DNA of 64,000 bases. Source: Sphingobacterium sp. GTDB lineage: Bacteria > Bacteroidota > Bacteroidia > Sphingobacteriales > Sphingobacteriaceae. Positions 27,330 through 35,880 of the stretch are shown here, one piece after another. Positions within the stretch are counted from its first letter, which is position 1. Each line of letters starts with the position of its first letter. The stretch lies in assembly GCA_031277685.1 (NCBI GenBank), contig JAITLV010000044.1:1-64000 (forward strand). The letters are read 5' to 3'. The notes under the pieces are model-generated. The model had not been told where the DNA came from. It ran no database searches and saw only the letters and a program-made list of their open reading frames with translations. The translations under genes and the position numbers were made by a program.

Positions 27330-28976
27330 ATGCAAATAACCACAAAAATATATAGCCCTGTGCTAGCCCTGGTCATGCTGCTGGCTGCTATAGCAGCAGA
27401 AGCGCAGGTTAAGATTGTCGAGCGCCACTATACCTTACCTGTATTAGCAGATCAGCCAATCAATATCCTAAAGCGGCTGGAATTTACAGCCGACAAGCGG
27501 CGGCAGGTTGATGCGGAACTTATTCTAAAGGCTGATGCACTAGCTGCAGTACAGATTGATAGTCTGAGCTGCTGGTTTGCTGGCACGGACAGCACCTTGA
27601 TGACGAGCGCACCAGCTGCTGCGCGCCAGCTGGTAGCTGCACAGAAATGGAAAGGAAGAACGGGAAAAATGAAGGTTCCCCTGACATTGGCAGAAGGTGT
27701 CAATTACTTGTGGGTAACAGCCAAAGTGCATCCTTTCAAAAAGCTGGATCGGGCTTTTCAGGTGGCAATAGAGAAGGTGTCCCTCGCCGGGCTACCATCT
27801 ACATCCTTGCTTTCTGGCAAATTCAGTCTCTATAGACCTGCTGTCGCCGTGCACCATCCTGGTGCTGAAGGGGTTCATACAAGCCGCATTCCAGGGATAA
27901 TTACCGCCAAAGACGGTAGTTTGGTCGCGGTATATGATGCCCGTAGGGAGCTGGGCAGGGATCTGCAAGGGGATATCGATATCGGTGTATCGCGCAGCCC
28001 GGATGGTGGCCGTACCTGGCTGCCGATGGAGATCGCGATCGACATGGGCACATTCGGTGGTCTGCCGCAAAAATTTAATGGCGTCTCCGACCCGAATATC
28101 TTGCTCGACGAGCGAACCGGAACGATCTATGTCGCCGGGTTGTGGATGTACGGTGTACTTGATGAAACGGGTACATGGTATCCTGGGATAAAAGATGGCC
28201 GCGAAATTCACAATCATCAATGGAAAAACAAGGGTTCACAACCTGGATTTGAGATCAAACAGACTGCTCAGTTTTTGCTGGTGAAAAGTGAAGACAATGG
28301 CCTGACCTGGTCCAAACCGGTCAATCTCACCCATCTCAAACAGACGGAATGGTGGCTCTGGGCACCCGCACCCGGACATGGCATCACTCTGCAGGATGGT
28401 ACACTGTTGATACCAAGCCAGGGACGTGACCAGACTGGCAAAGCATTTTCCAATATCACCTACAGTAAAGACGGTGGCCAAACCTGGAAAACTTCCAATC
28501 CGTCGCTGGCGGAATCGACAACGGAATGCATGGCTGTTCAGCTGGATAACGGGGGAATCATGTTAAATATGCGGTCAAACTACAACGCCACCCACAAGGG
28601 GGACGACAATGGTCGCGCCATCGCCGTGACCAAGGATCTGGGCGAAACCTGGACCGAGCATCATACTTCGCACAAGGCGCTGGTCGAACCGACCTGTATG
28701 GCCAGTATCCACAAGCATGTCTATCAGACTGGAGGAAACAGCGGTTCATTATTGATCTTCTGTAATCCCGATTCCAAATTTGTACGTGCCAATATCACCC
28801 TAAAGGTCAGCAAAGACAATGGCGACTCATGGCAGCCCAAGGTTTTGCTCGACGAAGGCAAGGGGCGGGGCTATTCCTGTATTACTTCGGTGGATCAGCA
28901 TACGATAGGTGTCCTGTACGAGAGTAGCCAAGCGGATCTGATCTTTCAGCAGATACCGCTAAAAGAATTGTTATAA
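27330..28976 (+). CDS. nanH: Exo-alpha-sialidase (glycoside hydrolase family 33 type)
   Basis: 548 residues with a signal peptide ending AAEAQ. Residues about 25-165 form the N-terminal sialidase-associated domain; the six-bladed propeller follows. The RIP motif is SRIPGIITAKDGSLVAVYDA, supplying an Arg of the carboxylate-binding triad. Asp boxes (SxDxGxxW) are visible at SPDGGRTW, SEDNGLTW, SKDGGQTW, TKDLGETW and SKDNGDSW. The catalytic Tyr is probably in GYSCITSV near the C-terminus. The enzyme hydrolyses terminal alpha-linked sialic acids from glycans; given the signal peptide it acts in the periplasm or outside. It is the first gene after the regulator and has its own predicted operator. 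Confidence 0.9.
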   Translation: MQITTKIYSPVLALVMLLAAIAAEAQVKIVERHYTLPVLADQPINILKRLEFTADKRRQVDAELILKADALAAVQIDSLSCWFAGTDSTLMTSAPAAARQLVAAQKWKGRTGKMKVPLTLAEGVNYLWVTAKVHPFKKLDRAFQVAIEKVSLAGLPSTSLLSGKFSLYRPAVAVHHPGAEGVHTSRIPGIITAKDGSLVAVYDARRELGRDLQGDIDIGVSRSPDGGRTWLPMEIAIDMGTFGGLPQKFNGVSDPNILLDERTGTIYVAGLWMYGVLDETGTWYPGIKDGREIHNHQWKNKGSQPGFEIKQTAQFLLVKSEDNGLTWSKPVNLTHLKQTEWWLWAPAPGHGITLQDGTLLIPSQGRDQTGKAFSNITYSKDGGQTWKTSNPSLAESTTECMAVQLDNGGIMLNMRSNYNATHKGDDNGRAIAVTKDLGETWTEHHTSHKALVEPTCMASIHKHVYQTGGNSGSLLIFCNPDSKFVRANITLKVSKDNGDSWQPKVLLDEGKGRGYSCITSVDQHTIGVLYESSQADLIFQQIPLKELL

Positions 28977-28997
28977 CATAAAATATTGCTAGAAAAA

Positions 28998-29921
28998 ATG
29001 GAAAAAAAACATAAAATAAAAGGCTTGATCGCTGCGGCCTTTGCCAACTATGACAGCGTCGGAAATATCGATCTAAACGGTATTCCGGCCATGACGGAGC
29101 ATCTCGTTGGACAGGGCTTGCGCGGGGTATTTATCTGTGGAACCAATGGCGAGGGACCGAGCCTCTCGACAGCGGAACGCATGACGGTCGCCGAAAGCTA
29201 TATCAAGGCCATTGACGGCCGGATACTCACTTTTGTCCATGTGGGACACAGCTCTATCGCCGAAGCCAAACGTTTGGCAGCGCATGCTGAAAGCATCGGT
29301 GCGGATTATATTTCTGCTGTCTCGGCTTTTTATTTCAAACCTTCATCGGTAGAAAACTTGGTCGATGCAATGGCCGCAATTGCAGCTTCGGCACCCAACA
29401 CACCCTTTTACTACTATCATATCCCGGCTGTCACAGGTTTGCAGATAGACATGCTCCGCTTTCTTGCATTGGCAGAGCAGAAAATCTCGACCTTTCAGGG
29501 GATCAAGTACACAGCGGCAACCTTACATGAATACCAGGCCTGCCTGCAGTATAAAGGGGGTATGTACGATATCCTATTTGGTTACGATGAACTGCTGTTG
29601 CCGGCACTTGCAGTGGGGGCGACTGGCGCTATTGGCAGTACTTATAACTACGCTGCCCCCTTGTACTTGGAGGTGATCCGTCGATTTAATGCCGGCGAGC
29701 ATGAGGCCGCCCGTAACTTGCACTTTGAAGCCGTGCAAATGGTGCAACTACTTGTAAAATATGGGCCGATTCCGGTGCAACGCGCTATTATGAAAAAAAT
29801 CGGATTAGATCTGGGGCAACCGCGGCTACCATTGACACTGCTGGATGAAGCCAATGAGCAGCAGTTGCTGGCCGAATTAGAACAGTCGAAATTCTTGCAT
29901 CATGTGGCATCGTATCAGTAA
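28998..29921 (+). CDS. nanA: N-acetylneuraminate lyase (DapA/NAL superfamily)
   Basis: 307 residues from the ATG at 28998; an in-frame TTG at 28986 is less likely. Class I aldolase of the dihydrodipicolinate synthase/NAL family: pyruvate-binding motif GTNGEGPSLS, catalytic Tyr within YYYHIPAVTG (residues 138-140) and Schiff-base Lys170 in GIKYTAATLHEY. The YYYHIP-x-x-TG signature is typical of sialic acid lyases rather than DapA. It splits N-acetylneuraminate into N-acetylmannosamine and pyruvate in the cytoplasm. The last 20 bases overlap the next gene, suggesting translational coupling with nanM. Bacteroides literature calls the equivalent gene nanL. Confidence 0.88.
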   Translation: MEKKHKIKGLIAAAFANYDSVGNIDLNGIPAMTEHLVGQGLRGVFICGTNGEGPSLSTAERMTVAESYIKAIDGRILTFVHVGHSSIAEAKRLAAHAESIGADYISAVSAFYFKPSSVENLVDAMAAIAASAPNTPFYYYHIPAVTGLQIDMLRFLALAEQKISTFQGIKYTAATLHEYQACLQYKGGMYDILFGYDELLLPALAVGATGAIGSTYNYAAPLYLEVIRRFNAGEHEAARNLHFEAVQMVQLLVKYGPIPVQRAIMKKIGLDLGQPRLPLTLLDEANEQQLLAELEQSKFLHHVASYQ

Positions 29922-30999
29922 ATTTCTTTTATTTTCTTTTTTATTTATGGGATATCGCGAAGGAACAGCGCAGTCAATACACAATCAGCTCGTTTGGGAT
30001 ACAACTGGGCAGGTAATTGATCAAATGGGATATGCCGGTGCTTATGTCGGATATGCACAGGATCGGATTTACGCGATGGGCGGCGCCAATTTTCCTTCGG
30101 GAGTTCCGCCCTGGAAAGGTGGCGAGAAGGTCTGGACCCGCCGGATCTTTGTTCTGAATAGGGACGGATCTTCACGTGAAGCTTCCTTTCTGTTGCCCCG
30201 TCCGATGGGCTATGGAGCCTATGCTTCGTATCAAGACTGTATCTATATTGCTGGCGGTAGTGATCAGTCGGGGCATCTCAATGCAACCTATCGCCTGGAG
30301 CTCTCGGTCGATACGGGAACCTTTACACGGCTACCGGATCTTCCGGCTCCGATTGCCAACTGTGCCTCGGTTGCTATCAAAAACTACTGGTATATCCTCG
30401 GTGGTATAAATAGTCCTGATGCCATGGTGGCAACCAATACCTGCTGGCGGTTGAACCTGGATCATCCCGAAAAAGGCTGGCAGGTAGTAGCAGCGATACC
30501 TGGGCCTGGCCGCATGCTTGCCGTCGCAGGAAACGCCGATGGTGGGCTGGCTGTGATTTCGGGCGTAACACTGGTCAATGGCAAACGGAAGTATCTGAAA
30601 GACGCTTATCTGTTGGCGGCAGATGGACACTGGCAGCAACTGCCAACACTCAGCCATGCTGTCGCGGCGGCACCAAGCCCAGCTGCCTTTGACGCCAAGT
30701 CGGGACAACTCCTGATTTTCGGTGGTGATGATGGCACATTGGCTTCAGCAAGTCCAGAGGGGCATCCCGGATTCTCCGATCAGATCCTGGCTTACGATAT
30801 CCGTCGACGCAAATGGGCAGATGCTGGCAAAGTTCCTGCCCGCAAAAACAAAGCTAAAGCGGACAATCCGGAAACGGGGATATCGCCTCCGGTGACGACA
30901 GGCCTGGTACAAATGGATGATAAAATCGTTATCCCGATGGGCGAGGTGCGACCCGGAGTACGGACCAACTGTATATTAATGGTTCGTCTTAAACCCTAA
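29902..30999 (+). CDS. nanM: Kelch-type N-acetylneuraminate mutarotase/epimerase (NanM-like)
   Basis: 365 residues with a signal peptide (FLLFSFLFMGYREGTAQ). Repeated kelch blades are visible: YAMGGANFPSG, YIAGGSDQSG, YILGGINSPD, and LLIFGGDDGT. The ANFP segment and the order of blades match the cyclically permuted mutarotase family that includes NanM, which speeds conversion of alpha-sialic acid released by sialidase to the beta anomer used for uptake. The signal peptide fits periplasmic action between sialidase and transporter. It overlaps the lyase gene by 20 bases. NanM and related sugar mutarotases are hard to separate by sequence, but the context is specific. Confidence 0.82.
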   Translation: MWHRISKFLLFSFLFMGYREGTAQSIHNQLVWDTTGQVIDQMGYAGAYVGYAQDRIYAMGGANFPSGVPPWKGGEKVWTRRIFVLNRDGSSREASFLLPRPMGYGAYASYQDCIYIAGGSDQSGHLNATYRLELSVDTGTFTRLPDLPAPIANCASVAIKNYWYILGGINSPDAMVATNTCWRLNLDHPEKGWQVVAAIPGPGRMLAVAGNADGGLAVISGVTLVNGKRKYLKDAYLLAADGHWQQLPTLSHAVAAAPSPAAFDAKSGQLLIFGGDDGTLASASPEGHPGFSDQILAYDIRRRKWADAGKVPARKNKAKADNPETGISPPVTTGLVQMDDKIVIPMGEVRPGVRTNCILMVRLKP

Positions 31000-31046
31000 T
31001 CCATTAAACTATCTTGCTTTAACAGAACAAGTATAAACCCAAAATA

Positions 31047-32279
31047 ATGATAAACACGACATCAAAACGCTACGCCTGGCTCATTGTCATCTTACTGTGG
31101 GTGGTCGCTTTTTTAAACTATTTTGACCGTCTGCTGATGACTTCGATGCGCGATCCGATTCTCAGCGAATTTCAGTTAAGTGATGCGCAGTTCGGCTTGC
31201 TGACCGCCATTTTTTTATGGTGTTATGGTATCGTGAGTCCCTTTGGCGGCTATATGGCTGATCGGTACTCCCGTCGGAAAGTGATTCTTTTCTCAGTATT
31301 TGTCTGGTCTGCGGTTACATTATGGACAGGTTACGCGCGCTCGTTCCCTGAATTATTATTGACACGTGTTTTGATGGGGGTCAGTGAGGCTTGTTATATT
31401 CCTGCTGCCTTGGCACTGATCAGTGATTACCATAGTGGCCGCACACGCTCCTTGGCAACGGGACTGCATATGTGTGGACTCTATACGGGAATGGCCATGG
31501 GTGGTCTTGGAGGATATATTGCCGAATATTGGGGCTGGCGTCAGGGATTCCATGTATTCGGCCTTTTTGGTGTTGTATACGCATTAATATTGGCCTATAG
31601 CTTGCGTGATCGGACAGCTCCGCCGTCTCCGAGTGAACCGCTACCGGAACAGGTGGAAAAGGTGCAGCTCAAAGCCATCCTGCATAGTTTATTTCGCTTG
31701 TCTTCCTTTTATGTGATTATGGTCTATTTTGCGGTGCTTGGCATGGCAAACTGGTTGATCAACGGTTGGCTTCCCACATTCCTGAAAGAGCAATTCAGCC
31801 TCGATCTTGGTGAAGCGGGTATTTCGGCCACGGGCTATATGCAGATTGGATCTTTTGTAGGGGTAATTGCGGGTGGCCTACTGGCTGACCGCTGGCAACG
31901 CCAGAATAAACGCGCCCGGCTTTATGTGATCGTTCTTGGCTTTGCCGTCGGTGCACCCTTTTTGTTTTTAATGGCTTGGACAGACGTCTTTACCTATGCG
32001 ATCCTCGCGATGCTTATTTTTGGATTGGCACGTGGATTCAATGATGCCAATCTGATGCCGCTTTTGCGGCAGGTGGTCGATAGCCGTTACAGCGCCACAG
32101 CCTATGGCTTTCTGAATTTTTTAAGCACCATCGTTGGTGGATTGATGGTCTATGTTGGGGGCGCTCTGAAAGATGCCGATGTGAGCCTGGCGATTACCTA
32201 TCAGGTTGTAGCCATCGGGTTGCTGCTAGCTGCGTTGTCGTTACTGTTGGTGAAAGTTAAGAACGATACGATAAAATAA
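31047..32279 (+). CDS. nanT: MFS transporter, probable sialic acid permease (NanT-like)
   Basis: 410 residues with 12 predicted transmembrane helices. The major facilitator signature between helices 2 and 3 is GGYMADRYSRRKV, and FLNYFDRLLMTSMRD in helix 1 has the Asp-Arg typical of the anion/sugar acid symporters (NanT, ExuT, GarP types). A second related loop is GGLLADRWQRQNKR. It would carry sialic acid across the inner membrane with protons, downstream of SusCD, sialidase and NanM. Only context decides for sialate over other sugar acids. It has its own 47-base gap upstream with no operator copy, so it is likely cotranscribed. Confidence 0.8.
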   Translation: MINTTSKRYAWLIVILLWVVAFLNYFDRLLMTSMRDPILSEFQLSDAQFGLLTAIFLWCYGIVSPFGGYMADRYSRRKVILFSVFVWSAVTLWTGYARSFPELLLTRVLMGVSEACYIPAALALISDYHSGRTRSLATGLHMCGLYTGMAMGGLGGYIAEYWGWRQGFHVFGLFGVVYALILAYSLRDRTAPPSPSEPLPEQVEKVQLKAILHSLFRLSSFYVIMVYFAVLGMANWLINGWLPTFLKEQFSLDLGEAGISATGYMQIGSFVGVIAGGLLADRWQRQNKRARLYVIVLGFAVGAPFLFLMAWTDVFTYAILAMLIFGLARGFNDANLMPLLRQVVDSRYSATAYGFLNFLSTIVGGLMVYVGGALKDADVSLAITYQVVAIGLLLAALSLLLVKVKNDTIK

Positions 32280-32389
32280 GCGCAGTAAAATACCCATACC
32301 CAAAATAATGGTAAAAATAGGTAAAATAGCATACAGGATTTTTGAAGGACAAACGGCTCCTCTTGGGCGTACAAACGAATAGAAAACAG

Positions 32390-33802
32390 ATGAAAAAGAA
32401 ATTAGGATGTATAATCGCCTGTTGCCTAATACTAAGTCAGGCATATGCGCAAAATTTGCGACTCCCCGCATTCTTTTCGGATCATATGGTCCTACAGCGG
32501 CAGTCAATGGTAAATATCTGGGGCTGGGCAAAGGCTGGACAGCAGGTAAAGCTGATCTCATCCTGGTCCAAAGACACGCTGTCAATGGTTGTTAGCGGTG
32601 ACGCTACCTGGCGTACACAGCTGGAAACTCCGAAAGCGGGTGGGCCGCACAGCATTAAATTGATCACGCAGCAAGAGCAGCTGGAACTTAAAGATATCAT
32701 GATCGGTGAAGTCTGGCTCTGTTCCGGTCAGTCCAACATGCAATGGTCCGGAGCCAATAAGCTCCAAGAGATCCTGGATATTCTCCCGAAAGCAACCAAT
32801 CCGAATATCCGCTTGCTACAGGTCAGTAATATTGCTGCCCAAACTCCACAGAACAATATATTTGACAGCTGGAAAGCATGTACGCCGGAAACAGTTAGAG
32901 ACTTTTCTGCCATTGGCTATTTCTTTGCAGAAAAACTATCGAGTGAGATCCAGGTACCGGTTGGTATTATCAATGCCAGTTGGGGTGGTACCGCTGCAGA
33001 ATATTGGACACCAAAGGAGAAGATAACTGCTGACGAAAAACTGGCGCGTTATGCTACACTGCAAAAGCTGGCGCCACGAAAACCGTATCAGCCCGGAGTG
33101 CTCTGGAATAGCATGTTGGCGCCATTTGCGGGGTATACAATAGCTGGTGCCCTCTGGTATCAGGGAGAGGATAACACGATAGCATATGGAGGATATGATC
33201 AGTTGATCCAGACGATGGTCGGTGCCTGGCGAGAGGCCTGGGGATATCAATTTCCATTTTATTTTGTACAGATTGCGCCTTATGCCTATCCACAATATAA
33301 AAAACCTTATGCGGCACTACTCCGCGAGCAGCAGGCAAAGACAGCCCGCAATTTGCCTCGGTCGGGTATGGTGGTCATCACCGATCTTGTTGATGACTTA
33401 AAGAATATTCATCCGATCAGAAAAAGAGCGGTAGCGTCCCGGCTCACGGATCTGGCCCTGGCAGAAGTCTATGCACAGCCTTTGGTGGATTATAAATCAC
33501 CTACTATGCGGGATTATACGATAGAAAGTAACAAGATTATCCTTTCGTTTGCGGATCTAGATGGCAAACTACTCGTCCGCGGAAAGCAAATCACAGATCT
33601 GTATATCGCCGGTGAAGACCGGAAGTTTTACCCCGCAAGCTATAAGCTAGATGGATCGCAGTTGCAGGTATTTGCCGATCAGGTAAAAGTACCAAAAGCT
33701 GTCCGTTTTGGTTTTACCAACAGCGCCACCCCCAATCTTTTTAATACCAAAGGTTTACCGGTATCACCATTCCGTACTGATGACTGGCCTGATTTTGAAT
33801 AA
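32390..33802 (+). CDS. nanS: Sialate O-acetylesterase (SASA/SGNH-type)
   Basis: 470 residues from the ATG at 32390, which gives the signal peptide MKKKLGCIIACCLILSQAYA. A frame extension to a TTG at 32342 is not needed. The SGNH-type nucleophile is Ser115 in GEVWLCSGQSNMQWSG; block WYQGEDN follows, and the catalytic Asp-x-x-His is likely in DDLKNIHP. The N-terminal RLPAFFSDHMVLQRQ strand is typical of sialate 9-O-acetylesterase family members. The enzyme removes O-acetyl groups so that sialidase and lyase can act. In Tannerella and Bacteroides nanS lies in the same cluster. It is the last gene of the island. Confidence 0.85.
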   Translation: MKKKLGCIIACCLILSQAYAQNLRLPAFFSDHMVLQRQSMVNIWGWAKAGQQVKLISSWSKDTLSMVVSGDATWRTQLETPKAGGPHSIKLITQQEQLELKDIMIGEVWLCSGQSNMQWSGANKLQEILDILPKATNPNIRLLQVSNIAAQTPQNNIFDSWKACTPETVRDFSAIGYFFAEKLSSEIQVPVGIINASWGGTAAEYWTPKEKITADEKLARYATLQKLAPRKPYQPGVLWNSMLAPFAGYTIAGALWYQGEDNTIAYGGYDQLIQTMVGAWREAWGYQFPFYFVQIAPYAYPQYKKPYAALLREQQAKTARNLPRSGMVVITDLVDDLKNIHPIRKRAVASRLTDLALAEVYAQPLVDYKSPTMRDYTIESNKIILSFADLDGKLLVRGKQITDLYIAGEDRKFYPASYKLDGSQLQVFADQVKVPKAVRFGFTNSATPNLFNTKGLPVSPFRTDDWPDFE

Positions 33803-34129
33803 AAACTTCATTTGCAAAATGATACTAAAGTTTCTTTGGAACGATAGGCGGTTCTGCCAGCACTCATTTTATAAAATGAGAATAGATTTTAATCTTTATT
33901 TAGCTATGAACTAGCTTCATTAATAAGACATTTGTAAACGACGATACTGATGTTGAATTTGTTACTGGTTGTCAGGCGGATTTATTCCCAAGGCCGATTG
34001 TTACGGATTTTTACAGGGCTCAAGCAAGTTTACTGTATTTTTATAAATTTCAGCAGCGGGATCCTAATTTATGCTGGTAACAGGATTAAAATTTTGAATT
34101 TTTGAAAGAATTGATAAATTTGGTTGATT
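33803..34129. other. Spacer between the nan island and the next SusCD locus
   Basis: About 330 bases. A perfect 18-base palindrome lies at 33863-33880. The remaining sequence, including 33950-34090, has no supported coding frame; it probably carries the promoter of the sigma factor gene. Confidence 0.5.
33863..33880. repeat. Perfect palindrome after nanS
   Basis: CTCATTTTATAAAATGAG is identical to its own reverse complement. It lies 60 bases after the nanS stop. It could act as a weak hairpin at the operon end; there is no clean T-run behind it, so a terminator call would be too strong. Confidence 0.5.
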
Positions 34130-34738
34130 ATGAAAAGGACAACCAAAATTCCGGACAATGATAACACCGATAAGGAACTCATAGAAGAGGTGAGAAAGGG
34201 TAATTTGTCCGCTTTTGAACTTCTTTATCAACGTTATTCGATTAAAATGTATAGGCAGGCTTACGCAATTTTGAATAATGAAGAAGAAGCCAAGGATTTA
34301 ACCCAAGAATTATTTCTCAATTTTTGGAATAAGATAAAAGACATCACACTGGACTCTGATTCTATTTTTGCCTACTTATACACCGCAAATAAGAATCTGG
34401 TTTTCAAAAAACTGGAACGCGCCAAGCTTCATAAAAGACATCAGGAATATTTACAGCATAGTTTTGAAGAACTGGATTTTGCGACAATTGACCAATTGAA
34501 TTACACTGAGCTCAAAGGAAAGCTGGATCAGGCAATCGCCTTATTTCCATCAAAAATGAAAGTGATATTTGAACTGAGCAGAAATGAACATCTTTCCCAT
34601 AAAGAAATTGCTGAAAAACTTAATATTTCAGATAAAACGGTGAAAAAACAAATTAATAATGCAATCAAGCTACTAAAAAAGGAGATGAATATCCCCTCAA
34701 CGATGACCATTATTCTGCTATTGATCTTAATGCCATAA
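34130..34738 (+). CDS. ECF sigma factor of the FecI/Bacteroidota expansion family
   Basis: 202 residues from the ATG at 34130. Region 2 is visible (FELLYQRYSIKMYRQAYAIL, then EAKDLTQELFLNFWNKI), and region 4 (FPSKMKVIFELSRNEHLSHK, then EIAEKLNISDKTVKKQINNA). These sigma factors are activated when a FecR-type anti-sigma relays a signal from an STN-bearing SusC protein. The next three genes are exactly FecR, STN-SusC and SusD. The protein ends in an unusual hydrophobic tail, TMTIILLLILMP, discussed in the findings. It probably starts the operon that runs to the terminator at 44530. Confidence 0.88.
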   Translation: MKRTTKIPDNDNTDKELIEEVRKGNLSAFELLYQRYSIKMYRQAYAILNNEEEAKDLTQELFLNFWNKIKDITLDSDSIFAYLYTANKNLVFKKLERAKLHKRHQEYLQHSFEELDFATIDQLNYTELKGKLDQAIALFPSKMKVIFELSRNEHLSHKEIAEKLNISDKTVKKQINNAIKLLKKEMNIPSTMTIILLLILMP

Positions 34739-34813
34739 TTTTTTTTATTTTTTTCTACTACCATGGCCACCTTTGCCGGTTTATCTATTTAAAGACCACT
34801 AATCAATTGTGCT

Positions 34814-35860
34814 ATGAAGGATTTTTTTCGCCTCCTGTTTAAAAAATATAATCAAAATTCATTGCAGCAGCAAGAGCATGCTGTGGTCGATCAATGGTAT
34901 CAAAAGCATGTGGATGATCTAAAGGAAGCTCCCAATGAAGAATATGTTCAAAGGGAAATTTGGAACCAACTCATTGTCCGTATCAAGCCTGAACCAAAAG
35001 TTAGATCCTTACAGATCTGGATGTGGGCTGCAGCAGCTATATTTTTTGTAGTTCTTGGGATAGGCACTTACTCTATTATTAATGACAAGACGGAGTCTTT
35101 AAATATCGCTATGATTCAACCCGCATCACGGCATGCATTGTTGTCTGTAGATGGTGGCAAAGAGGAATTGAAAATACATGATTTAACATCGCACACGATT
35201 GTAGGAAATGCAGCTAAAATAAAAAATATTCAAATTACAGCACCTAAAGGAGCTTCATTTGATTTAACTCTACCCGATGGAACAAAGGTCTTTCTGAATT
35301 CAGATTCAAAAATCAATTATCCGGAAAAATTTACGGGCGGAACTCGTCAGGTTAGCGTGGAAGGAGAGGCCTATTTTGAAGTCGCACATGATAAAAAGAA
35401 ACCTTTTATTGTCAAAACAGGAACTACTGAGATCAAAGTATTAGGTACAAAGTTCAATGTTCGCGCATATCCAAATATGGGAGATAATCTAGTATCACTT
35501 TTGGAAGGTTCGGTTCAACTGAGTAATAAATTTGCCAGCACGCTGCTCAAACCTGGTGAAATGGCTGTGATACAGAGAAATGCTCAACGTATTCCAGTCA
35601 AAGATATCGCTGATGCCGATCCAATTGCATGGAAAAGTGGATATTTCAACTTCAATAATATCCCCGTTTCAGAGATGGTCCTAGAGATTGGACGCTGGTA
35701 CAATGTGGAGTTTGACCTCAGCTATCTAAAAAAAGACATCCGTTTAACCGGACGAATTCGCCGGGATAATAAATTGAAAACTTTATTAGCATTGCTTTCC
35801 TCAACAGATGAAATCTACTTTGAAACAAAAGACCAACATATTGTAATTAAAAACAACTAA
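34814..35860 (+). CDS. FecR-family anti-sigma factor
   Basis: 348 residues. Residues 1-60 are a cytoplasmic sigma-binding segment (QQQEHAVVDQWYQKHVDDLK), residues about 72-90 a single membrane helix (IWMWAAAAIFFVVLGIGTYS), and the periplasmic part contains the FecR domain (PKGASFDLTLPDGTKVFLNS, then VSVEGEAYFEVAHDKKKPFI, then EIKVLGTKFNVRAY) and a C-terminal DUF4974-type domain (PVSEMVLEIGRWYNVEFDLS). It would sense the STN domain of the SusC protein encoded 20 bases downstream and pass the signal to the sigma factor encoded upstream. Confidence 0.88.
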   Translation: MKDFFRLLFKKYNQNSLQQQEHAVVDQWYQKHVDDLKEAPNEEYVQREIWNQLIVRIKPEPKVRSLQIWMWAAAAIFFVVLGIGTYSIINDKTESLNIAMIQPASRHALLSVDGGKEELKIHDLTSHTIVGNAAKIKNIQITAPKGASFDLTLPDGTKVFLNSDSKINYPEKFTGGTRQVSVEGEAYFEVAHDKKKPFIVKTGTTEIKVLGTKFNVRAYPNMGDNLVSLLEGSVQLSNKFASTLLKPGEMAVIQRNAQRIPVKDIADADPIAWKSGYFNFNNIPVSEMVLEIGRWYNVEFDLSYLKKDIRLTGRIRRDNKLKTLLALLSSTDEIYFETKDQHIVIKNN

Positions 35861-35880
35861 CCATTTACCTTAAAATAAGT

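Noticed and set aside
27792..28220. 142-codon minus-strand frame inside the sialidase gene
   Set aside because: It is antisense to the Asp-box region and the sense frame is fully explained by the sialidase.
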